Source: Diadema setosum
Lineage: Eukaryota; Echinodermata; Echinoidea; Diadematoida; Diadematidae
Direction: 5' to 3'
DNA length: 64,000 bases
Assembly (NCBI GenBank): GCA_033980235.1
Contig: CM067067.1
Location: 16,240,401 to 16,304,400 of the forward strand
In this document: positions 59,301-64,000 of the stretch, piece after piece
Layout: every line of letters begins with the position of its first letter
How positions within the stretch are numbered: position 1 is the stretch's first letter
Notes under the pieces: generated by a model
What the model saw: only the letters and a program-made list of their open reading frames with translations
What the model was told of the DNA's origin: nothing
Database searches by the model: none
Made by a program: the position numbers and the translations under genes

Positions 59301-60721
59301 TTGCATACCGACCTTCTTTCTGAGGTAAACCATTCAAGGGAACAGAGTCACGAAAACAAGATGCATATGGACACAGGAGCAAATCTCACAGTATTTTTTT
59401 TTTTCTGTCCACCAAAAAAAAAACCGTGTGACCGATTTTCCGCAGTGCCGTTTGCATTACTTACTGTTGATTTCGTCACATGTACGAGCCCCTTTTATTT
59501 CCTTTATCATATAACAACTTATGTGGTTTTATTCCCTTAAAACATAATCACTTGGATGCTCGAAAGAGAATAATCACTGTTTAATGATACCTTACTTTTG
59601 TTCGAGATCTAGGCAAACATGATAGTGCTATGCTCACGTCCATGCTAAATCAGGGCTATAGAGTGTAAACGATGGAACGATGAGTGATGTTCAATCATGT
59701 CAATGGAGAGGTGGAATCAATGCGATAATACACGCCACTTTGCCAAGTTTGAAACATTCCAACTGTCCTGGCAATTTCCGTTCAAGAGATTTCCTGTGCA
59801 AATCTATACGGGAATGTGACAGTTAGCATTATGGAAATCTTGAATTATGGAATGATTGGCAAGCATTAATAGACACAACAACTGTCTCCTGGAGAAAAAC
59901 AGAAATGACAAGACATTTCTTTATTCTATATCATTATTCTCAACATTCTTAACACGATCTCTAGCCTCATGATCAACTTTGTTTGATTTTTTTTCTCTTT
60001 TATAGGAAATTGCACATTGAGTACGGTCACTTCTGTTTTGTCGTGATTCTACGTTTATAGATACACAGGGCACTGTGTATCCGTACACAGATACACAGGG
60101 CACTGTGACGTACTGGATAAGACTCTTGATTTTCAAGCGGAAGTCCGTAGTTCGAATCCCGGCAAGTGTCTACGTCCTTGGACAAGATGTTTCACTCAAA
60201 CATGTCCTATCGACCAAGTTGTATTAATGGGTACGTGGTTATGACGGGATCCTCTGGTATAGAGCAGCGCAACACTGAGAAGGCTACTTTAGATGAAGAA
60301 GACAGTAATATCATACAAATCATCCTCGTGTTTATCTCTTTTTTTGCCTCCACCTGTCAAAGGAAAACAAAAACAAAACAAACCCACCCGCCAGTCTATG
60401 AAGTATGTTAATGAAGGTATCTCAGATCATTATTCACGTGCCCGGACCAGCTGCATGCTGACAAACATTCGAAAAGAAACCAACGAATAAACAAACAAAC
60501 AGATACACAAACAAACAAACAAATTAACAAAGACGCGCCCTGGATACTTACGAATTCATTTGGTCGACGCAGAGCTGGTATCGGTTGTCGCATCTGTCTC
60601 GGCATGTTTCCCCTCCTTGGCTTTGGTCACAGCACCCACCGGACTGAAGGCGACTGGACGGGTTGGTGTAAGTCAGCAGCGTAACCTGGACCACAGTGTC
60701 CCCACTCGCCAGTGGAACAAC
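38340..60721 (-). CDS. Gene B: giant DSL-EGF transmembrane protein (Notch-ligand-like)
   Basis: Gene-level entry for ten joined exons: 60552-60721, 58692-58842, 53316-53470, 52037-52190, 46996-47092, 42684-46761, 42276-42445, 41674-41854, 40760-40931 and 38340-38435. Together they are 5424 nt, 1807 codons plus stop, with every junction in phase. Domains by residue of the visible protein: MNNL-like 1-150, DSL about 163-209, EGF repeats 211-1658 (about 38), membrane-proximal alpha/beta domain about 1660-1776, transmembrane helix 1784-1804, tail A-S-R. The signal-peptide exon is missing, so the first codon shown is not the start. The very short tail differs from canonical ligands, whose tails carry lysines for ubiquitin and endocytosis. 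The role is inferred to be a cell-surface DSL protein; signalling competence is unknown. An alternative last exon is at 38053-38199. Confidence 0.88.
38529..38631. mobile_element. Small MITE with TTAACCCGTT ends
   Basis: 103 bp between TTAACCCGTT and AACGGGTTAA, perfect 10-bp inverted ends with TTAA at each edge. Non-coding. Confidence 0.6.
39427..39992. mobile_element. Fold-back MITE, GGACAAGTYCACCTT family (copy 2)
   Basis: 566 bp from TTAAAGGACAAGTCCACCTT to AAGGTGAACTTGTCCTTTAA. Inner arms CAGTCACTGCTGGATGAGAAG and TAGTAGTCTTTTCATCCA are inverted. Same order of blocks as 27990-28536. TTAA at both edges. Confidence 0.87.
40760..40931 (-). CDS. Gene B exon: membrane-proximal domain part 2 and acidic stalk
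   Basis: 172-bp exon, acceptor CTCTCCAG before 40931, donor CGCAAG/GTAAGA at 40760, phase 2 in and phase 0 out. It encodes [20 protein letters not shown] then [13 protein letters not shown], followed by an acidic, Pro/Tyr-rich stalk and E-T-G-R-K. With the previous exon the junction reads I-T-G-S-K-Y between two predicted strands. That is the position where SEA domains can self-cleave at G-S, but the flanking residues are not the usual ones. Confidence 0.82.
40932..41673 (-). other. Gene B intron with a MITE
   Basis: 742 bp; carries the TCAGGGCTCGA-type element at 41148-41371. Nothing else. Confidence 0.7.
41148..41371. mobile_element. MITE with ATCAGGGCTCGA ends (copy 2)
   Basis: Begins CATCAGGGCTCGATAAAAGC and ends GTGTCGAGAATTGCAT. 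Internal GGTGGCC blocks in inverted order are shared with 34811-34990. Degenerate ends. Confidence 0.55.
41674..41854 (-). CDS. Gene B exon: membrane-proximal alpha/beta domain, part 1
   Basis: 181-bp exon, acceptor CTTTGACAG before 41854, donor ACCGG/GTAAGG at 41674, phase 1 in and phase 2 out. It encodes [31 protein letters not shown] and [18 protein letters not shown]. Predicted order is strand, helix, strand, and with the next exon strand, helix. This is the ferredoxin-like layout of SEA domains, which sit just outside the membrane in many surface proteins. The family call is tentative; no cysteine is present. Confidence 0.8.
41855..42275 (-). other. Gene B intron
   Basis: 421 bp, GT donor at 42275 and CAG acceptor at 41855. 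No gene or repeat seen. Confidence 0.65.
42276..42445 (-). CDS. Gene B exon: end of split EGF plus final EGF-like domain
   Basis: 170-bp exon, acceptor ATTTGCAG before 42445, donor TACTG/GTTAGT at 42276, phase 2 in and phase 1 out. It begins [20 protein letters not shown], closing the last tandem EGF repeat. It then encodes a divergent EGF-like module (CGDSC, SGKC, YSCIC, GFVGSAC) that lacks calcium-binding residues. It is the last Cys-rich module before the membrane-proximal domain. Confidence 0.88.
42684..46761 (-). CDS. Gene B giant exon: about 36 tandem calcium-binding EGF repeats
   Basis: One uninterrupted 4078-bp exon with acceptor ATTATTAG before 46761 and donor ACAAG/GTATGG at 42684, phase 1 in and phase 2 out, as in gene A. 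By eye it has 35 complete EGF repeats plus one (ADYCISQPC...) completed by the next exon. Repeats are 38 residues with D/N-x-E/D-C calcium motifs. About 25 of 36 have the O-glucose motif C-x-S-x-P-C. The rest use C-x-G-x-P-C or similar, often in repeats starting I-D-D-C or I-D-E-C-V-G, so a mixed two-repeat period is hinted. Many repeats carry N-N-A-T before the third cysteine, which adds an N-glycan sequon. Opposite-strand open frames are by-products. Confidence 0.97.
46996..47092 (-). CDS. Gene B exon: first EGF repeat (split)
   Basis: 97-bp exon, same length and phases as gene A 8865-8961. Acceptor GTCATTCAAG before AAT at 47092, donor TATG/GTAATC at 46996. It encodes [20 protein letters not shown], then [12 protein letters not shown]. 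The sixth cysteine is supplied by the giant exon (G-V-H-C-E). Calcium-binding motif D-E-C and the hydroxylation motif are present; the threonine of the O-fucose site is replaced (ARC). Confidence 0.93.
47901..47962 (+). repeat. Inverted-repeat arm with GGTCTTAAAGTGTAAC units (left)
   Basis: Reads GTTACGGTCTTAAAGTGTAAC, then CTGGTCTTAAAGTGTAAC and TCGATGCCTAGGCTTC. Its near-identical reverse copy is at 51853-51934, so the two could be the ends of one ~4-kb element. Confidence 0.7.
48650..48753 (+). mobile_element. SINE/LINE 3' tail with (TTA)n
   Basis: TAAAGCGCATTGAAATTC and GAAATGCGCTATATAAG precede a (TTA)n tail, a widespread 3' end of invertebrate SINEs. Confidence 0.6.
50300..50990 (-). 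pseudogene. Non-LTR retrotransposon remnant (C-terminal part of reverse transcriptase ORF)
   Basis: On the minus strand from 50990 a frame reads [20 protein letters not shown], then [28 protein letters not shown] and [13 protein letters not shown]. This matches the 'KfLGv.iD..L.W..Hi......i....g.l......' thumb/connection region of CR1/Jockey-type reverse transcriptases, with 'L...QKr.iRii' after it. Downstream, in shifted frames, come [13 protein letters not shown] and [10 protein letters not shown] (the usual 'WN.LP..i' near the ORF end) with [11 protein letters not shown]. Frameshifts and stops show it is dead, and the catalytic motif lies beyond the preserved part. Sense on the same strand as gene B. 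Confidence 0.8.
51853..51934 (-). repeat. Inverted-repeat arm with GGTCTTAAAGTGTAAC units (right)
   Basis: Reverse copy of 47901-47962 with an extra small palindrome (AGAACTTAAGAGTTCT) between the GTTACGGTCTTAAA and GGTCTTAAAGTGTAAC units. Confidence 0.7.
52037..52190 (-). CDS. Gene B exon: DSL domain with shortened loop
   Basis: 154-bp exon, acceptor CTGCCCAG before 52190, donor GAAGTG/GTAATT at 52037, phase 2 in and phase 0 out. It begins VKTEIRVYC, followed by FFGPSC and CKPNS, and ends [11 protein letters not shown]. Six cysteines are spaced C-x8-C-x3-C-x8-C-x8-C-x8-C. All intervals are canonical for a DSL domain except the third, which is 8 instead of 11. That loop in Jagged1 carries residues implicated in Notch binding. 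Too short for an ab initio scan, but certain by the Cys frame and by its place between the MNNL exons and the EGF exon. Confidence 0.9.
52191..53315 (-). other. Gene B intron with a fold-back MITE
   Basis: 1125 bp; carries the element at 52486-52914. Remaining sequence shows nothing. Confidence 0.7.
52486..52914. mobile_element. Fold-back MITE, TTAAAGGTAYTAGCCCACA ends
   Basis: 429 bp from TTAAAGGTACTAGCCCACAT to ATGTGGGCTAATACCTTTAA. About 30-bp inverted ends with three mismatches, TTAA at both edges. No protein. Confidence 0.78.
53316..53470 (-). CDS. Gene B exon: MNNL-like domain, part 3
   Basis: 155-bp exon, acceptor CTTGTGCAG before AGA at 53470, donor AAG/GTGTGA at 53316, phase 0 in and phase 2 out. 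It encodes [20 protein letters not shown] and on to EGSGEA. It is the C-terminal part of the MNNL region, before the DSL domain. The open frame runs past the donor, but phase and the gene A parallel fix the boundary. Confidence 0.82.
54263..54435. mobile_element. Fold-back MITE, TTAAAGGGATNGTA family (copy 2, internally deleted)
   Basis: Matches the two ends of 23570-23968 (for example GAGATGAGAATTGGGCTTTTAA and AGGTCTCGACCAAAACTATA) but lacks most of the middle. Opposite orientation. Confidence 0.7.
55696..55790. repeat. (TAC)n microsatellite
   Basis: About 95 bp of CTA/TAC trinucleotide. Open frames across it in all phases (poly-Leu, poly-Thr, poly-Tyr) are artefacts. Confidence 0.95.
55913..55996. 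repeat. 84-bp near-perfect hairpin
   Basis: ATATGAAGAGCTTGCTTCCA then AAAGGCGCTAAATCCAT is followed, after a loop of about 8 bases, by ATGGATTTTAGCACCTCTTGG and AAGCAAGCTCTTCATAT. Arms are about 37 bp with few mismatches. It could be a tiny MITE or a hairpin-RNA source. Confidence 0.7.
58692..58842 (-). CDS. Gene B exon: MNNL-like domain, part 2
   Basis: 151-bp exon, acceptor CATGCAG before 58842, donor CCCTGG/GTAAGT at 58692. The product runs from [20 protein letters not shown] to [11 protein letters not shown]. The 'NPF.F..PG.W' ending matches the 'NPI.FPF.f.WPG.f' region of Delta MNNL domains. One Cys and the terminal Trp align with gene A. Confidence 0.85.
58843..60551 (-). other. Gene B intron with SINE
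   Basis: 1709 bp. Contains a tRNA-derived SINE (60095-60270); the remainder shows no gene. Confidence 0.7.
60095..60270 (+). mobile_element. tRNA-derived SINE
   Basis: A-box-like GTGACGTACTGGATAAGAC and B box AGTTCGAATCCC, followed by GTCCTTGGACAAGATGTTTCAC and AATGGGTACGTGG. This 'ccttGGacaag.....caC' plus 'aatGGGTAC' core is frequent in invertebrate SINE families. Plus orientation, antisense to gene B. Confidence 0.75.
60552..60721 (-). CDS. Gene B exon: MNNL-like domain, part 1
   Basis: 170-bp exon, acceptor AATTCACAG before GTT at 60721, donor AATTC/GTAAGT at 60552; phase 0 in, phase 2 out. It reads [29 protein letters not shown], then CC and three more cysteines (CRDRC, LC). This is the MNNL signature of Notch ligands and closely parallels gene A 12580-12746. 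Because it enters in phase 0 from an intron, a signal-peptide exon must lie upstream; none was found up to 64000. Confidence 0.85.
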
Positions 60722-63700
60722 CTGTGAATTGCAGCAGAAATTCCAGAACTGTCACGTTATCAAACAATCACCGAGAATGGATGCTATGATGTGACATTCA
60801 ACAGGATCATGTGGAATATTTGACGTAAGGCTGCAACCACATAATCATAAGCTCCACATAATTATTACTTGAATTGGAACTAGGCGAAGAATTAACCTCT
60901 GAATCAATCAGTCATATCACTGTCTCGTAAGCTTTGCATGCTGTAGAGAGCTATTTTCAAACATACACAAAACACCAATTCCAAGTTCTTGAACTGCATT
61001 TGAAAAGTTTGGAAACTGCAATCATGAACAAGTATGCACAGGCACAATCGTTAAGTCTGCAAAATCAGCGGTAGTTCGGTATAATTTATTATGAGGTGAT
61101 AAGTTCAGGGAAAACTTTTGGTCAATTATTGATAGCGTCCATAACTGGAAAACCTTATCTGAGGGATCGATGCCGGATATTGCAGAGGAATTCTGGTGAG
61201 CAGGAAAAGTCAATATGTGTGACGTCCGTATACGAGAAATATTTAGCTATGTTGTTTGATCACTAACGTTCAAAATATGTTACTTGCTTTATCTAACCTA
61301 AAGATACAATCCACATTCGAGTACCGTTACTATGTTTTTGGGGCATACAGAAAAAAAAAAGGACTACCGTGCTTCAGGGTTTCATCGGCTGACAAGGAAA
61401 AAAAGGGGGCTTCAGCGCCCTGACAAAGATGGTTTCCTCAAAAAATATTAAAGGGTAATGGGGAGAGGGGGGGGGGGGTCACGGGCCCTTTTCATTTTTG
61501 TTTCTTTTTTTATTTTCCAAAAATTAAACGGTGCGCCCCCCCCCCCCCCTCGATCCGCCACTGCAACCCATTTTCTTCGCGATTCTCAACTATCGGAGGA
61601 TTTAGTCACGACTGACGGTGAACCACGTTGGATTATTGGACTCTGCATTTGACACGACTGCAGCCAGAGTAATGCCAGTGGTTTTTGAGGTATGTGTCGA
61701 AATGGGAAGCATCATAATGTGAGGGCAAGTGCCGCGGGCAATATAGCAAGCACATCTTTAAAGCTCCTTGAAGCCATCCGTGAACAAAGATGGGGAAGCA
61801 GGGGCGATATGCTTGTGACATGATTCACACACTGTTGGAAATGTTTATCGCCATGGTAACGCGTAAGTCATGCTCTGAATCAAGAACCCTGAGCTCCATA
61901 TAACAGCGATTTGATGTTTGTGAGAGCCATCTAAATGATAATGCAGATATAACCCGATATGGAGGTTTTGCATTTTTGTGAAAATTCTCTGTTCTTCTTT
62001 AATTTTCTCTCCACAGTCATTAAGACAAGAAGGCTTAATGCTACGAATAACATAAGTCATAAAATTTAGATACTAGTGATTATGTTAACGACTCTGGCAA
62101 GAAACAATGTGCAGGCATTTATGTTGATCTAATAGAATTTTGGTATGATTTTTACGCTTGCTTTTGTCGGCGAGCTTTACTGACGTTATTTAAGTTAAAA
62201 TTATTTTAACAAATGCTGACAGCAACCATTTATATGCCACCTTATGAGAATGACAGCGAGTCAGTCATTCCTCTTAATCTCACACGAAGAATGCACACAT
62301 CGTAACGAGATTCAATGGCATGTAATTATGTTTTATAAAAGCTGCTGAATGCCCCGAAAGTTGTAGTAAACTAAATGTGATGGTTATATTGGCCTGTGCA
62401 TCAGCAACTTTCAGATTTTGGCTGAACCGGTAACGTACATACAATAGTCACAATTATCGTGACGACAGATTTAGCCATCTATGTAAGCGGTCAATAGATT
62501 ATTGTATATCTGCCAGAACAGTATACGTTAATGTGTTGTGCAAGAGATTTTCGCTTCCTCGTAATTTGATACTTCCTCATTGTTCATGTATCGATTGGTA
62601 TGGTTCCCTTAGAGACAAAAGCCTGGGTATCACTTGCTTTCGAGTTGCTATGGTGATGTAATACCACGCTTTAGCCTTACATTTTTTGGAAGTTTACAGT
62701 TCAGGGTATAAAACCCTTATATATATACACACACAATAAAATATGATGCAAATAGTCGGACGTTGAAACAATTACGTTGCTCTTTAGAATTATTTCGCTC
62801 TATTTCCCCTTTGTATGATCATTCCCTCCGTATAATCTATAATATTGTTCATCCAACTGATACACTGAAACATCGAAATATGGGAGTTCCCCTTGAACAG
62901 AAAATGCATATAAGGTCAAAAACCATTGCAACCTATTATGATAGAATCCCGAAAATACACTGTGGTTACTAAACAAATTGTTTGCATAACCCTATAACTG
63001 AATACATCAAATGAAATTTAATTTGCATGAGAGTGGTAGACGTCTTTATTTTTTGATTGCATGATTTTAACCAATATAATTGTTTCAAGGCAACATATGA
63101 ACTTTAAGTGACAACGAAAGTTTAGAATTCATTATTTCTTACTAATTTTGTCTGATTGTAATAAAGTTTACTGAGTTATTTTTGTATTAACCTTACTCCA
63201 GCTATTACAGTTCACAACTAAACGTGGAGAAAAGTTCCGGGGGAAACATCCCGGAAACAGAGATAGTAGCCACGCAGAGAGGAAGAAACTTTCGATGTTT
63301 TGTCGCTTTTTTGAAAGAAGAAGGCTACCGGATCTATAGCGTGTTTTTATGAGTGTTTTGCCCCGGGGTTGGGTCTTTACACGTACAATGTTGTCTCGTT
63401 GTAAATTGTCTGTATACTTTCCGCTTCCAAAAATTATCTTGAAATAGCTTTCAAGTGCAACTCCAAATCATGTTTCAGATGATCATAGTTAAGAGAGTAA
63501 AAGTAGACAAACATCAGAATGATAGATGTGTCATCATAATCTTACTTTGGAATTAGAAGGTTATTGAATTTAAACTTTCCCCTTGGTTTTGGCGTACATT
63601 CACATTGTCAGAAATGATATCATCAATTCATAAGTTTGTCATTTTGTTTGCAAGCATAACCATATAAATATATATACATGTATATACCGTTAAAATCATG

Positions 63701-64000
63701 CCGATGGTCGATGATGTAGTAAATCCAATCTGTTTACCCATAAAAAAAAAATCGTCGTTAAGTTATCACAAGGTTGCAGTTATATGACTCCATTGAAATA
63801 ACAGTAAATTCTTGATTTTACTGCACGAACGGAAAACCTCTTGGATAGTTGCTTGACACTTCAACTGCCTATTTGAGCAGGTGGTTGCGACTGATATCAT
63901 CGAATCGTGAATTTGTGCGAACATTTTAAAGTTCACATTAATTCTTGGGACCGATTTTGATCACACTGAAATCAATCTGTTTCTCTGATTTTACTGTATT
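60722..64000. other. Upstream flank or 5' intron of gene B
   Basis: The expected signal-peptide exon and promoter of gene B were looked for and not found. Contains the poly-G/poly-C element at 61456-61566. An open frame at 62763-62972 cannot be assigned. AT-rich elsewhere. Confidence 0.5.
61456..61566 (-). mobile_element. Short repeat with poly-G/poly-C ends (copy 2)
   Basis: On the minus strand: CAGTGGCGGATCGAGG, a G-run, CGCACCG and an A-rich core, then a C-run. Counterpart of 11998-12129. Confidence 0.6.

Noticed and set aside
62763..62972. Open frame that vaguely resembles the end of a LINE reverse transcriptase
   Set aside because: No diagnostic motif (no WN.LP, no GxxD) could be seen; left unassigned.

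Overview
The window looks like nuclear DNA from a marine invertebrate deuterostome, most likely an echinoderm; that assignment is inference. The reasons are split genes with GT-AG introns, an AT-rich background full of microsatellites, tRNA-derived SINEs, a LINE remnant and many small fold-back DNA transposons, and calcium-binding EGF repeats of the kind seen in sea urchin fibropellins and Notch proteins.

The main content is two head-to-tail paralogous genes, both on the minus strand (transcribed right to left). Gene B (exons from 60721 down to 38340) can be followed from its MNNL-like domain to a stop codon. Gene A (12746 down to 343) runs off the left edge. Each encodes an N-terminal Notch-ligand module (MNNL-like Cys-rich region, then a six-cysteine DSL domain), one EGF repeat on a small 97-bp exon, and then a giant intronless exon of tandem 38-residue calcium-binding EGF repeats. 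That exon is 8179 bp with about 72 repeats in gene A, and 4078 bp with about 36 repeats in gene B. The six exons in common have the same intron phases (2,0,2,0,1,2), so the genes are duplicates. Gene B continues with a last EGF-like exon, two exons of a membrane-proximal alpha/beta (possibly SEA-like) domain, and a terminal exon with one transmembrane segment and a three-residue tail. A second in-phase terminal exon lies 141 bp further on; it encodes a different transmembrane segment and a 19-residue tail ending T-R-V, which fits a class I PDZ ligand. The joined gene B reading frame is 5424 nt (1807 aa plus stop) with the first ending, or 5475 nt (1824 aa plus stop) with the second. Both totals are divisible by three, which supports the model.

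Layout: 1-12746, gene A (3' part missing; signal-peptide exon not found). 12747-38052, a gene-poor stretch with a decayed Harbinger-like element, SINEs, fold-back elements, microsatellites and a few unassigned candidate exons. 38053-60721, gene B with transposon-filled introns. 60722-64000, upstream flank or 5' intron of gene B, with no first exon that I can defend.

Function is inferred from families only. These would be very large DSL-EGF surface proteins, far longer than canonical Delta or Jagged (up to about 16 EGF repeats). They have dense predicted O-glucose and O-fucose sites and, in gene B, almost no cytoplasmic tail unless the alternative terminal exon is used.
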